From NCBI RefSeq assembly GCF_018279705.1, contig NZ_CP036498.1, positions 4,295,001 to 4,359,000 on the forward strand: a stretch of 64,000 nucleotides of DNA, in the 5' to 3' direction. Positions 52,913 through 62,019 of the stretch are shown here, piece by piece. The position numbers and the translations under genes were made by a program. Position 1 is the first letter of the stretch; each line of letters begins with the position of its first letter. The DNA is from Tardiphaga alba. GTDB taxonomy: Bacteria; Pseudomonadota; Alphaproteobacteria; Rhizobiales; Xanthobacteraceae. The notes beneath the pieces are model-generated. The model saw only the letters and a list, made by a program, of their open reading frames with translations, did no database searches and was not told where the DNA came from.

Positions 52913-54108
52913 TGTGCCTCCATCATTTTGGTTTGTTCGTCTGCCTTTTCAAACATGGCAAGCGTCGTATGTGGTTTGCGTAACTGCTTGGTGACCCGGA
53001 TCGCGACGCGATCGCCGACCCGTCCCATCCGCCCTTCGGTCAGGGTGACGGCGCCACAGCGGACGGCCACCAGCGCATCGGCGCGCATGTCGAGCGGCAG
53101 CGTGTCGCCGACCTTGAGCGACATCAGTTGCTTCAACGGAATGTTGGCTTCGTAGAGCACGGCATCGACGGCGATCTCCGCCTGCGCAAGTTCAGTGGCC
53201 AAATGGCTCTCCCAGATCGGATCACGGCCGAACTTTTCGCCCATGAACATCTGCATAAGCGTCGCGCGGATCGGCTCGATCGTCGCGTAAGGCAGCAGCA
53301 ATTCGATATTGCCGCCGCGGTCTTCCATATCGACGTGCAGACGGACCAGGATGGCGGCATTGGCCGGCCGGGTGATCGTCGCAAAGCGCGGATTGGTCTC
53401 GAGCCGATCGATGTTGAACGACACCGGCGACAGCGGCCGGAAGGCCTGCTCCGCATCGGCGAGCACCACCTCGATCAGGCGCTTCACGAGATTGGTCTCG
53501 ATGGTCGTATAGGGACGTCCCTCGATGCGCACCGAGGCCTGGCCACGGCGGCCGCCGAGCAGCACGTCGATCATCGAATAGATCAGGCTGGAGTCCACGG
53601 TGGCGAGGCCGAAATTCTCCCACTCCTCCGCCTTGAACACGCAGAGCACCGCCGGCAGCGGGATCGAATTCATGTAATCGCCGAAACGCACCGAGGTGAT
53701 GCGATCGAGCGAAACTTCGACGTTGTCCGAGGTAAAGTTGCGCAAGCTCGTGGTCATCAGCCGCACCAGGCGGTCGAACACGATTTCGAGCATCGGCAGA
53801 CGCTCGTAGGACACCATCGACGAGTCGATGATGGCGCGGATGCCGGAATTGTCGTCGAGATTGATTTCGCTGACGCTGAAACCGAGCAGATTGTCGATTT
53901 CTTCCTGTGAAAGGACGCGCTCGCCGCCGTTCTTGCCGCCGCCGAGATCGCGGCCGCCATCTTCCACCATGGCGGCCCACTGCTCGGCCATGGTGCCGGT
54001 CAGTTCATTTTCGGCCGCAGCTTTAGCCGCCTCAACGGGGTCCTCTGAATCCAGAGATGCTTCCCATTCGGCGGCAATGGCGTCCTGATCGACCTGCTCG
54101 GTAGACAT
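52909..54108 (-). CDS. fliM: Flagellar motor switch protein FliM
   Basis: 399 residues. The start carries an extended acidic segment (DQDAIAAEWEASLDSEDPVEAAK) with LSQEEIDNLLGF as the usual FliM N-terminal motif, then the middle CheC-like domain and a C-terminal SpoA domain (DTLPLDMRADALVAVRCGAVTLTEGRMGRVGDRVAIRV). Unlike the short N-terminus of enteric FliM, about 70 residues precede the LSQEEID motif. It is 18 bp after fliL. Confidence 0.96.
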   Translation of the reverse strand: MSTEQVDQDAIAAEWEASLDSEDPVEAAKAAAENELTGTMAEQWAAMVEDGGRDLGGGKNGGERVLSQEEIDNLLGFSVSEINLDDNSGIRAIIDSSMVSYERLPMLEIVFDRLVRLMTTSLRNFTSDNVEVSLDRITSVRFGDYMNSIPLPAVLCVFKAEEWENFGLATVDSSLIYSMIDVLLGGRRGQASVRIEGRPYTTIETNLVKRLIEVVLADAEQAFRPLSPVSFNIDRLETNPRFATITRPANAAILVRLHVDMEDRGGNIELLLPYATIEPIRATLMQMFMGEKFGRDPIWESHLATELAQAEIAVDAVLYEANIPLKQLMSLKVGDTLPLDMRADALVAVRCGAVTLTEGRMGRVGDRVAIRVTKQLRKPHTTLAMFEKADEQTKMMEAQ

Positions 54109-54126
54109 TGCTTTAGACCCACACCC

Positions 54127-54630
54127 TCACTGAACGAGGATTTCCTTGAACAGCACGGCATTGACGTGATTGGGCGCGATCGCCGCATTGACCCGGCGCG
54201 TCAGCTCTTCCTTCAAGCGGAACATGCCGACCGAACCGTTGAGATCGGACGAGCGCAGCTCACGCAGATAGACCTGCGCCATATCGGTAATGCGCGGCAT
54301 CGCCGGGGTGATCAGCGCGACCTGCGGCGCATCCTTCACTTCGAGGACCAGCTTCGCCTTCAGATACTGCACGCGCTCGCCCGGCTGACCGGCGAGGTTG
54401 ACCATGATCTCCGGCACTTCGACGAAAGACAGCGGCTTCGCCGCGGCAGGCGCCGCCTCGGCGTGCTCGTCCTTCTTCTTGCCCTTGGCCAGAAAGAAGT
54501 AGCCGCCGCCACCGCCGACCAGCGCCAATGCGACGGCCCCGATGATGATCAGCTTGAGTTTGCTCTTCTTGGGAGCTCCAGCCTCGTCCCCACCGGGGGC
54601 GCCGCCTTCAGAATTTTCGGTATCCGCCAT
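54127..54630 (-). CDS. fliL: Flagellar basal-body-associated protein FliL
   Basis: 167 residues. An acidic/glycine-rich start, one transmembrane helix (KLIIIGAVALALVGGGGGYFFLA), then the periplasmic FliL domain (FVEVPEIMVNLAGQPGERVQYLKAKLVLEV, ending NHVNAVLFKEILVQ). It associates with the stator. ATG 54630 is preferred over the longer frame. It heads fliL-fliM-DUF6468-motE. Confidence 0.95.
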   Translation of the reverse strand: MADTENSEGGAPGGDEAGAPKKSKLKLIIIGAVALALVGGGGGYFFLAKGKKKDEHAEAAPAAAKPLSFVEVPEIMVNLAGQPGERVQYLKAKLVLEVKDAPQVALITPAMPRITDMAQVYLRELRSSDLNGSVGMFRLKEELTRRVNAAIAPNHVNAVLFKEILVQ

Positions 54631-54746
54631 CGCTCGCCCGTTCGGGGTTTGGGATGGGCTCGATGCTGCAAAGCAGGCCCTAAGACGCGATACAAATGCT
54701 GCCAGCGCCAAAGGCCCTGTCTGTTCCGGACGCTAGGTCGCAATGG

Positions 54747-54761
54747 TTAATGGAATCTTTA
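54747..54761 (-). promoter_or_regulatory. Degenerate CtrA box upstream of fliL
   Basis: On the fliL strand: TAAA-GATTCCA-TTAACC, i.e. a TTAA-N7-TTAAC box with one mismatch, about 117 bp upstream of the start codon. The fliX box has the same offset (about 116 bp). In Caulobacter fliLM is CtrA-controlled. Confidence 0.5.
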
Positions 54762-54783
54762 TTTTCGGCCGCCACTAGGAAAA

Positions 54784-54847
54784 TTCTGCCGGCAAATATG
54801 GTCAACAAGACCTTTCTGCCGCCCTCCCGCGCCGGCAAAAATCTACC
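54784..54847. promoter_or_regulatory. ftr-like half elements upstream of flgF
   Basis: TTCTGCCGGCAAATATGG (54784-54801) and CCGGCAAAAATCTACC (54832-54847) carry CGGCAAA words resembling the palindromes before flgI and flgB. They lie 30-95 bp upstream of the sigma-54 -24 element. Binding by FlbD is inference. Confidence 0.4.
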
Positions 54848-54876
54848 AATCGATTGATAATTCAACAATTTTTGAC

Positions 54877-54893
54877 TTGGCACGGGTTTCGCT
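54877..54893 (+). promoter_or_regulatory. Sigma-54 promoter of flgF
   Basis: TTGGCACGGGTTTCGCT has TGGCAC and GG-N10-GC spacing (GG 54879-54880, GC 54891-54892), the -24/-12 pattern with one mismatch in TTGC. The start codon is about 100 bp downstream. The same layout precedes flgI. Confidence 0.75.
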
Positions 54894-54995
54894 ACTCAAC
54901 TGGTGTGAACCACGGCTTGGGAGAGCTTGAGTGGTTCACGAGATCCACGAACCGGCTTGGGAGAGCCGCTCGTTGGGACCAGGGGAGATTACCCG

Positions 54996-55760
54996 ATGGA
55001 GAACTTGGGTCTCGTCGGATTGTCGCGGCAGATGACGCTTCGTCGTCAAATGGACGTCGTGGCGAACAACATCGCGAACATCAACACCGTCGGCTTCAAG
55101 GCCGAGCGGATGCTGTTCCAGGAATATCTGAGCCCGACCGCGCACGAAGACAACTTCGTCGGCCGCGATCGCCGGGTATCCTTCGTGCAGGACCGCGCCA
55201 CCATGCATGATTTTGCTGGCGGACCTGTCGAGCCGACCAAAAATCCGCTGGATGTCGCCATCGACGGCAACGCGTTCCTCGAGGTCCAGACCCCGGCCGG
55301 CACGCGCTACACCCGCGACGGCAGCCTGCAGATCAACAATCAGGGCCAGCTCGTGACGTCGAGCGGCTTCCCGGTGCTGGGCAATAACGGCCCGATCGTG
55401 TTCCAGCAGACCGACCACGACATCAACATCTCGCAGGACGGCACCGTGACGGTGCTGGAAGGCACCAACCGTGTCGACAGCGTGCGCAGCAAGATCCGCA
55501 TGGTTCAGTTCGCCTCGCCGCAGCAGCTGGTGAAGGAAGGCTCGAACCTCTATTCGGCCGGCCCCGGCGCCAATCCGCAGCAGTCGGTGACCTCGAAGCT
55601 GAACCAGGGCTTCATCGAACGCTCGAACGTGTCGTCGGTGACAGAAATGACGCGGATGATCGAAGTCACCCGCGCCTACACCGAACTGTCGAACATGCTG
55701 CAGTCGCAGGGCGACTCGCGGCGTACCGCCATCGAAAAACTCGCTGACGTTCCGGCTTAA
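54996..55760 (+). CDS. flgF: Flagellar proximal rod protein FlgF
   Basis: 254 residues. It begins MENLGLVGLSRQMTLRRQMDVVANNIANINTVGFKAERMLF and ends SVTEMTRMIEVTRAYTELSNMLQ, both rod/hook motifs; the length fits FlgF. A longer frame from 54927 is not supported; ATG 54996 with AGGGGAG upstream is. First gene of flgF-flgG-flgA-flgH, with a sigma-54 promoter. Confidence 0.95.
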   Translation: MENLGLVGLSRQMTLRRQMDVVANNIANINTVGFKAERMLFQEYLSPTAHEDNFVGRDRRVSFVQDRATMHDFAGGPVEPTKNPLDVAIDGNAFLEVQTPAGTRYTRDGSLQINNQGQLVTSSGFPVLGNNGPIVFQQTDHDINISQDGTVTVLEGTNRVDSVRSKIRMVQFASPQQLVKEGSNLYSAGPGANPQQSVTSKLNQGFIERSNVSSVTEMTRMIEVTRAYTELSNMLQSQGDSRRTAIEKLADVPA

Positions 55761-55772
55761 GGAAACAGACCC

Positions 55773-56561
55773 ATGCGCGCACTTTATACCGCAGCGACCG
55801 GGATGGCGGCCCAGGAACTCAACGTTCAGGTCATCTCGAACAACATCGCGAATATGCGCACGACCGGCTACAAGAAGCAGCGTGCCGCGTTCCAGGATCT
55901 CATCTACGATCACGTGCGCCGCGTCGGCGCGCAGGCATCGGACCAGGGCACCATGATCCCGGTCGGCGTCGATATCGGCGGCGGCGTCAAGACCGTCGGC
56001 ACCCCGCGCCTGATGGGCCAGGGCACGCTGTCGATCACCGGCAACGACCTCGACGTCGCCATCCGCGGCGAAGGCTTCTTCAAGATCCAGATGACTGACG
56101 GCACCTTCACCTATACGCGTGACGGTTCGTTCTCCACTGACAGCCAGGGCCGCATCGTCAATGCCCAGGGCAACCTGCTGCAGCCGACGATCACCATTCC
56201 CACCGCATCGTCGCAGCTCAGCATCAACTCCGCCGGCCAGGTCTCGGTCATCGTACCGGGCACGACGACGCCGACCGTGCTGGGCACCATTAACCTGACC
56301 CGCTTCATCAACAAGGCCGGTCTCAACCCGATCGGCGACAACCTGTTCACGGAAACGCCGGCATCGGGCCCGCCGCAGGACGGCATCGCCAATGCCGACG
56401 GCTTCGGCGACATGCAGCAGCGCAACCTCGAACAGGCCAATGTCGAAGTGGTCACGGAAATCTCCGACCTGATCGCCGCGCAGCGCGCCTATGAGATGAA
56501 CGCCAAGGTCATCAGCGCCGCCGACCAGATGCTGCAGTCCACATCCGGCATGTTCCGCTGA
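55773..56561 (+). CDS. flgG: Flagellar distal rod protein FlgG
   Basis: 262 residues. MRALYTAATGMAAQELNVQVISNNIANMRTTGYKKQRAAFQDL at the start and EISDLIAAQRAYEMNAKVISAADQMLQ at the end are the FlgG signatures. It follows flgF by 12 bp. Confidence 0.97.
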   Translation: MRALYTAATGMAAQELNVQVISNNIANMRTTGYKKQRAAFQDLIYDHVRRVGAQASDQGTMIPVGVDIGGGVKTVGTPRLMGQGTLSITGNDLDVAIRGEGFFKIQMTDGTFTYTRDGSFSTDSQGRIVNAQGNLLQPTITIPTASSQLSINSAGQVSVIVPGTTTPTVLGTINLTRFINKAGLNPIGDNLFTETPASGPPQDGIANADGFGDMQQRNLEQANVEVVTEISDLIAAQRAYEMNAKVISAADQMLQSTSGMFR

Positions 56562-56572
56562 GGGAGTTGATC

Positions 56573-57691
56573 ATGACCATGCGCTCCCTCCTCCTCGCCA
56601 CCGCCATGCTCGCCGCTGCCGCGACGACTGCATTCGGGCAAGGTATCCGCGACAACACCATTGCCGTGCCTGCGCTGCGCGCCAATGTCTCCATCTCCGG
56701 CGACGTGGTCCGCATCGGCGACGTCATCGACAATGCCGGCCACGCCGCGCAGATCGCGATCTATCGCGCGCCGGATCTCGGCACGGTCGGCACGCTGACC
56801 ACCGCGCAGATCATCGCAACCTTGCGCACACATCACGTGATCGGTGTCGATACCCGCGGCCTGCAGTCGATTGCTGTGACGCGCCTGTCGCGCAACATCG
56901 AGAGCAAGGAACTCGAGAACCATGTGGCCAAAGCGCTCGAGCACCGCAACGGTCTCGGCGACGCCACCAACCTGGTGCTGACTTTCGACCGCGACGTGCA
57001 GAGCCTGCAGCTCGATCCGTCCTACACCGGCGCCATCGACCCGATCTCGTCGCGCTTCGATACGCGCACCGGCCGCTTCGACGTCATCTTCGCTATCAAC
57101 AGCGACACCGCGGCTCCCGCGACCAAGCTGCGCTTCACCGGCACCGCCGTCGAAACGCTGGAAGTCGCCGTTCTTGCGCGCGGCGTCGAGCGCAACGAAG
57201 TTCTGAAAGCGTCTGATGTCGTCCTGGAACGTCGCCCGAAGAGCGAAGTCGGCAATGACGGCGCCTCGCGTGACCGCGCCGTCGGCATGCAGAGCCGTCG
57301 CCAGCTGCGCGCAGGTCAGGCGCTCCGCAATGCCGACCTCTCCAAGCCGGACCTCGTGGTGCGCGACCAGGCCGTCACGCTGGTCTACCGCGCTCCCGGC
57401 TTGCAGCTGACGGTCCGTGGCAAGGCACAGGAATCCGGCACCGAAGGCGACGTCGTCAATGTCATGAACCTGCAGTCGAAGCGCAGCGTTGCCGGCGTCG
57501 TCACCGGTCGCGGCGAAATCACCGTGTCCGCCCCGTCCGCCGCCCCGCTCCCGGGCGAGCGGGCACCCGCACCATCCGCTCCCGAACCCACAGCGTCTGA
57601 AAAGATCTCCCAAGCTCCCGTCGCTGCGTCTCCCTCTCCCATCGCCCTCGCTGCCAACGACCGCGTGCCCGTCTCTCGCAAAGCTGAGTAA
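56573..57691 (+). CDS. flgA: Flagellar P-ring assembly chaperone FlgA
   Basis: 372 residues, longer than usual. A signal peptide (SLLLATAMLAAAATTAFG) is followed by an early repeat of the SAF-like region, and the FlgA C-terminal domain shows VLARGVERNEVLKASDVVLERR, RQLRAGQALRNADL and QAVTLVYRAPGLQLTVRGKAQESG. The last 60 residues are proline/alanine-rich. ATG 56573 with GGAG six bases upstream is preferred over TTG 56567. It chaperones FlgI, encoded further downstream. Confidence 0.93.
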   Translation: MTMRSLLLATAMLAAAATTAFGQGIRDNTIAVPALRANVSISGDVVRIGDVIDNAGHAAQIAIYRAPDLGTVGTLTTAQIIATLRTHHVIGVDTRGLQSIAVTRLSRNIESKELENHVAKALEHRNGLGDATNLVLTFDRDVQSLQLDPSYTGAIDPISSRFDTRTGRFDVIFAINSDTAAPATKLRFTGTAVETLEVAVLARGVERNEVLKASDVVLERRPKSEVGNDGASRDRAVGMQSRRQLRAGQALRNADLSKPDLVVRDQAVTLVYRAPGLQLTVRGKAQESGTEGDVVNVMNLQSKRSVAGVVTGRGEITVSAPSAAPLPGERAPAPSAPEPTASEKISQAPVAASPSPIALAANDRVPVSRKAE

Positions 57692-57696
57692 AGTAG

Positions 57697-58446
57697 ATGT
57701 ATCGGTTCAATCGCCCACTCGCCCTTGCAGCGCTCCTCGCGACCGGTGTCGGTAGCAGCGGCTGCTCGTCCATCGACCGCCTTGCCTCCATCGGCGAGAG
57801 GCCGGCCCTGACGGCGATCGAGAATCCGACGACGCAGCCCGGCTACAAGCCGGTGCAGATGCCGATGCCGAAGCCGGAAGTGGCGTCCTATAACGCCAAC
57901 TCCCTGTGGCGCAGCGGTTCACGCGCCTTCTTCAAGGATCAGCGCGCTCGGCAGATCGGCGACATTCTCACCATCACGGTCAACTTCACCGACCGCGCCA
58001 ATATCGCCAACCAGACCCAGCGCAGCCGCACCAACAAGGAGGATGCGGGGATCACCGACTTCCTCGGCAGCAAGCTGCTGCCGACGCCGGCGGAATCGCT
58101 CCTCCCGGGCAAGCTGATCACCGCGGACGCGACGTCGTCGAGCGACGGCAAGGGTTCGGTGGCGCGTCAGGAAGCGTTGCAGACCAGCGTCGCAGCCGTC
58201 GTCACGCAATTGCTGCCGAACGGCAATCTCGTCGTCGAAGGCAAGCAGGAAATCCGCGTCAATTACGAAGTACGCGAACTGATCGTCGCCGGCATCGTGC
58301 GACCGGAAGACATCCAGAGCGACAACACCATCGACAGCTCGAAGATCGCACAGGCGCGCATCGCCTATGGCGGCCGCGGCCAGATCTCCGACGTGCAGCA
58401 GCCGCGCTACGGCCAGCAGGTGCTCGACGTCTTGCTGCCCTTCTAA
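57697..58446 (+). CDS. flgH: Flagellar L-ring lipoprotein FlgH
   Basis: 249 residues. A lipoprotein signal with lipobox GSSGC (Cys23) is followed by the FlgH pattern SLWRSGSRAFFKDQRARQIGDILTI, LPNGNLVVEGKQEIRVNYE and ISDVQQPRYGQQVLDVLLPF at the end. It forms the L ring in the outer membrane. It is 5 bp after flgA and last in the operon. Confidence 0.97.
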   Translation: MYRFNRPLALAALLATGVGSSGCSSIDRLASIGERPALTAIENPTTQPGYKPVQMPMPKPEVASYNANSLWRSGSRAFFKDQRARQIGDILTITVNFTDRANIANQTQRSRTNKEDAGITDFLGSKLLPTPAESLLPGKLITADATSSSDGKGSVARQEALQTSVAAVVTQLLPNGNLVVEGKQEIRVNYEVRELIVAGIVRPEDIQSDNTIDSSKIAQARIAYGGRGQISDVQQPRYGQQVLDVLLPF

Positions 58447-58502
58447 AGCTCTCCCAGCTCCCACATCGCATCGTGCTCCCACGCGATGCGGTGTTCAAAC
58501 GC

Positions 58503-58533
58503 GGCCTTCCGTTAGCTCCCCTGACGGAAGGCC
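58503..58533 (+). terminator. Hairpin downstream of flgH
   Basis: GGCCTTCCGT pairs perfectly with ACGGAAGGCC across an 11-base loop, 57 bp after the flgH stop. There is no clear T tract (GTCGTCGTTTC follows), so termination is only probable. Confidence 0.5.
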
Positions 58534-58681
58534 GTCGTCGTTTCGGCCCCACTACCAGAAATAACCTTGACGGCCGAATGCGCGCCTTGCGTCACCATTT
58601 CCGTTGACTCAAATCCACCACTGATGATGTCGTGCGGCGGTACTTAATTCATATAAGAATATTATCGCATTCGGGGGATGT

Positions 58682-60547
58682 ATGCGCGCGGCGCCCGACT
58701 TCGCAGATCAACCCAGTCGGCAGCTTCTGCAGACCATTCTGGGCAACCATTTCGCCACCGACGATGCCGGCATTCTCGCGGCGATCGAGGCAGGCACTCA
58801 CTATATTGACCTGTCGTCGGGGGAGACGCTGTTCCGGCAAGGCGACCCCGGCGACGATGTGTATTTCGTGCTGTCAGGCCGGCTGCGCGCGATCGTTATG
58901 AATGGAAACGACCGCAAGGTGCTGGGCGAGATCCGGCGGGGCGAGACCATCGGCGAACTGGCTTTGTTCACCGGCGAACCGCGATCGGCCTCGATTATCG
59001 CAATGCGCGATTCTTCAGTCGCCAAAGTATCGCGCAGCGTCGTCGAAGCCGCGATCAGCAAGGTCCCGCAGATCGCGCTGTCGATGACCAGGCTGGTGAT
59101 CGAGCGCTTCCGCCGTGCGGAGCGGGCCGGTACGCCGCCGGCCGTGCCCGTGAATGTCTGCGTGCTGCCGATCTCTGCCGGCGTCGATGCTGCCCGCTTC
59201 GCCGCAGCCCTGCGCACTGCGCAGCCGGATCCGACAAAGATCGCGATCATTACGCCTGCGGATATCGCCGCCCAACTCGGCAACCAGACCGGCGCGGATG
59301 TCTGGAAGCGCTATGGCGCGGTCGATCGCCACGTCAACGGCGTCGAGGCCGACAACGGCGCGCTCTATCTCGTCGCGGAGCACACCGATACGGAATGGAC
59401 GAGATTCTGCCTCCGGCATGCCGACGAAGTGCTGCTGCTCGCAGACGCCGCCGCGACACCGGATCTGTCGGCCGTCGAACGCGACTGCCTGCACGGCACT
59501 ACGCCGATTTCCATCGCGAACCGGACGCTGGTGCTGCAGCACGACGCGGCGACGAAATCGCCGTCGGGCACGGCGCGTTGGCTGGCGCAACGGCCGGCGA
59601 CGCGTCACTTCCACATCCGCCCCGCGCTCGATGCCGACATGCGCCGAATCGCGCGGATCATATCGGGTCGCGCCATCGGCCTTGTTCTCGCCGGTGGGGG
59701 CGCCAAGGGCTTTGCGCATGTGGGTGTCGTCAAAGCCATCGAAGAAGCCGGTATCGAAGCGGACTTCATCGGCGGCACATCGATTGGTGCCATCATGGGC
59801 ATGGTGATGGCGCTCGGCCTCGATGCGAGCGGCGTTAGGACCGCCGTGCACAAAGCTTTTGTTGCGCATCCCAAGGGCAATATCACCGGCGACTACAATT
59901 TTCTGCCGTTGGTTTCGCTGATCCGGGGCCGCCGCAGCCACGATGCCATCAGCGCCGCCGTGTTCGATGCCGCTGCAAGCCACATCGACATGGAGGATAC
60001 CTGGAAGACGTTCTTCGTCATCGCATCGAACTATTCGACCGGAGGCGAGGCCGTGCTCACACACGGCTCGCTGGCGCGCAACGTGATCGCCAGCTACGCC
60101 ATTCCCGGCGCGCTGCCGCCCGTCTTCATCGACGGCCATATGATGTTCGACGGCGGCACCTTCAACAACTTCCCTGTCGATGTGATGGCCGAACTGGGTG
60201 TCGGCAAGATCATCGGTATCGACCTCTCAACCGATCACGGCCGTACATTCGAACTCGCAAGCGTGCCGGGCACGATGGCGCTGCTGCGCGACAAATTCCG
60301 CCCGCGCAAGAAACGGCGCTACCGGCTGCCGAGCGTGTTCGAAACCATGCTGGCTTCGTCTTTCATCACCTCGGCCAGCAAGCAGAAATCAATGCGCAAA
60401 CACGTGCATCTGCTGTTTCAGCCCCAGATCCCGCGCACGGGCCTGCTCGAATGGAAACGCTTCGACCAGATCGTCGAGGCCAGTTATGTCCACGCAAGGG
60501 ATATGCTCGTCGCCATGGACGAGGACGCCAAGCGAGTGTTCCGGTAG
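58682..60547 (+). CDS. Cyclic-nucleotide-binding patatin-like phospholipase (NTE family)
   Basis: 621 residues. An N-terminal cNMP-binding domain (about 35-140: YIDLSSGETLFRQGDPGDDVYFVLSGRLRAI; ETIGELALFTGEPRSASI) is followed by a central linker and a patatin lipase domain (about 333-510). The domain has GGGAKG oxyanion loop (from Gly338), nucleophile Ser367 in GTSIG and Asp490 in DGG. This is the architecture of neuropathy-target-esterase-like phospholipases. It lies within the flagellar gene group but has no obvious flagellar role. Whether it binds cAMP or another ligand is unknown. Confidence 0.93.
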   Translation: MRAAPDFADQPSRQLLQTILGNHFATDDAGILAAIEAGTHYIDLSSGETLFRQGDPGDDVYFVLSGRLRAIVMNGNDRKVLGEIRRGETIGELALFTGEPRSASIIAMRDSSVAKVSRSVVEAAISKVPQIALSMTRLVIERFRRAERAGTPPAVPVNVCVLPISAGVDAARFAAALRTAQPDPTKIAIITPADIAAQLGNQTGADVWKRYGAVDRHVNGVEADNGALYLVAEHTDTEWTRFCLRHADEVLLLADAAATPDLSAVERDCLHGTTPISIANRTLVLQHDAATKSPSGTARWLAQRPATRHFHIRPALDADMRRIARIISGRAIGLVLAGGGAKGFAHVGVVKAIEEAGIEADFIGGTSIGAIMGMVMALGLDASGVRTAVHKAFVAHPKGNITGDYNFLPLVSLIRGRRSHDAISAAVFDAAASHIDMEDTWKTFFVIASNYSTGGEAVLTHGSLARNVIASYAIPGALPPVFIDGHMMFDGGTFNNFPVDVMAELGVGKIIGIDLSTDHGRTFELASVPGTMALLRDKFRPRKKRRYRLPSVFETMLASSFITSASKQKSMRKHVHLLFQPQIPRTGLLEWKRFDQIVEASYVHARDMLVAMDEDAKRVFR

Positions 60548-60599
60548 TTCAAGCGCGGGATATGATTTCAAAGGCGATGCGGCGTCGCATCCCCTTCGA

Positions 60600-61388
60600 T
60601 CAAGCCTTGAAGTCGACCGCGACGCTGCCGAGGCCCGACAGTTCCATCCACACCTCATCGCCGGCATTCAGCCACGCGGTCTGCACGAGACTTCCGGTCA
60701 GGACGAACTCACCGGCGCGCAACGTCTTGCCCTGGGCCGCGAGGTGATTGGCGAGCCAGGCCAGTGCGTGATGCGGATGGCCGAGCACATCGGCGCCCGT
60801 GCCGCGTCCGATCTCGACGCCGTTGACGACGGCGCGGCCTGTCACCGACAGCAGGTCAGGCGCATTGCCGGGTGCGACACCCTTGCCGAGCACACAGCCG
60901 GCCGCGAAGAAATCATCGGCGATCAGCGCACGCGGATCCATGCCACGCCAGTCCGCATAGCGATCATCGACGATCTCGATGGCCGGGAAATAGGCCTCGA
61001 TCGCCGGAGCAACGGTGGCTGCGGTGAAAGGCTCGCCCGACGACGTGAGGTCGTGAGCCAATCGAACGGCGATCTCGCACTCGACGCCGACGTGAACATA
61101 GTCGGCATAACGCAACGATGCGCCGCTGGCATGCACGCTGCCCATATAGAGGCCGCCGGCACAGGGATGATCGATGCCGAGATATTGCTGCATCACCGCG
61201 CTGGTGCAGCCGATCTTGTAGCCGACCTGCGTGCCGAAATGCGGTGACAGCAGATTGTGAAGCGCGTCCTGCACGCGATAGGCATCGGCTTCATCATGCG
61301 GGATCGCTTCCGGCGGCAGCTCGGCCAGCGGCGTGCGATTCTGGCGCACATAGGCCAGCACCTCGGCAATCGCGAGAGACTTCTCCAT
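60600..61388 (-). CDS. 2-keto-4-pentenoate hydratase/fumarylacetoacetate hydrolase-superfamily protein
   Basis: 262 residues. AYRVQDALHNLL and GTQVGYKIGCTSAVMQQYLG at the start, and VECEIAVRLAHDL with DDRYADWRG in the middle, match 2-hydroxypenta-2,4-dienoate hydratases (MhpD/HpcG), where the glutamates bind metal. LVQTAWLNAGDEV closes the family fold. GGGGAGG lies six bases before ATG 61388 and rules out the frame extending to 61568. It probably acts in aromatic degradation, unrelated to flagellar neighbours. Confidence 0.9.
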   Translation of the reverse strand: MEKSLAIAEVLAYVRQNRTPLAELPPEAIPHDEADAYRVQDALHNLLSPHFGTQVGYKIGCTSAVMQQYLGIDHPCAGGLYMGSVHASGASLRYADYVHVGVECEIAVRLAHDLTSSGEPFTAATVAPAIEAYFPAIEIVDDRYADWRGMDPRALIADDFFAAGCVLGKGVAPGNAPDLLSVTGRAVVNGVEIGRGTGADVLGHPHHALAWLANHLAAQGKTLRAGEFVLTGSLVQTAWLNAGDEVWMELSGLGSVAVDFKA

Positions 61389-61401
61389 CGACATCCTCCC
61401 C

Positions 61402-61432
61402 AAACAAAAACGGCCGCCTTCGAAGGCGACCG
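61402..61432 (-). terminator. Rho-independent terminator of dksA
   Basis: On the minus strand, CGGTCGCCTTCGAAGGCGGCCG folds (stem with one wobble pair) and is followed by TTTTTGTTTG. It lies 15 bp after the dksA stop. Confidence 0.85.
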
Positions 61433-61447
61433 CTGCATTCCAAACGA

Positions 61448-61864
61448 CTATTCGTCGCGATAGACCTTTTCGCGCTTCTCGTGGCGCTCCTGGGCTTCCA
61501 CCGACAGCGTCGCGATCGGGCGGGCTTCGAGGCGCTTGAGGGAGATCGGCTCGCCGGTCTCCTCGCAATAGCCGTAGCTGTTATCCTCGATCCGCAGCAG
61601 CGCTGCATCGATCTTGGAGATTAGCTTGCGCTGCCGATCGCGGGCACGGAGTTCGATGGCGCGGTCGGTTTCCGACGAGGCACGATCGGCCAGGTCGGGG
61701 TGGTTCACATTCTCTTCCTGCAGGGTCTGCAGGGTGAGCTTCGATTCGCGGAGGATCTCTTCCTTCCAGGCCAGCAGCTTGGCGCGAAAATACTCGCGCT
61801 GCCGGTCATTCATGAAAGGCTCTTTATCGGAGGGGCGATAGCTCTTTGTCTTGTCCAAGGCCAA
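61448..61864 (-). CDS. dksA: DksA-type RNA polymerase-binding regulator lacking the C4 zinc finger
   Basis: 138 residues. A coiled coil (REYFRAKLLAWKEEILRESKLTLQTLQEE) carries tip residues DLADRASSETDRAIELRARDRQRK, with the DxxDxA-type aspartates. The C-terminal globular part YGYCEETGEPISLKRLEARPIATLSVEAQERHEKR has only one of the four zinc cysteines. This cysteine-poor form is known in alphaproteobacterial DksA. It modulates transcription with ppGpp. Confidence 0.95.
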   Translation of the reverse strand: MALDKTKSYRPSDKEPFMNDRQREYFRAKLLAWKEEILRESKLTLQTLQEENVNHPDLADRASSETDRAIELRARDRQRKLISKIDAALLRIEDNSYGYCEETGEPISLKRLEARPIATLSVEAQERHEKREKVYRDE

Positions 61865-62019
61865 TCCATCAATGCTTCATGGCGCCGGAAATACCCGGTC
61901 GCGCGGGCGCTTATATAGCTACGCCGTGTGACAGACAATAACGTCCGGGAACGGTCCCCGGATGCTCCCCGGGATGTTCTCCACTGGAACTTGGCGTTCG
62001 GCCTGGAATAGGTCGAGGT

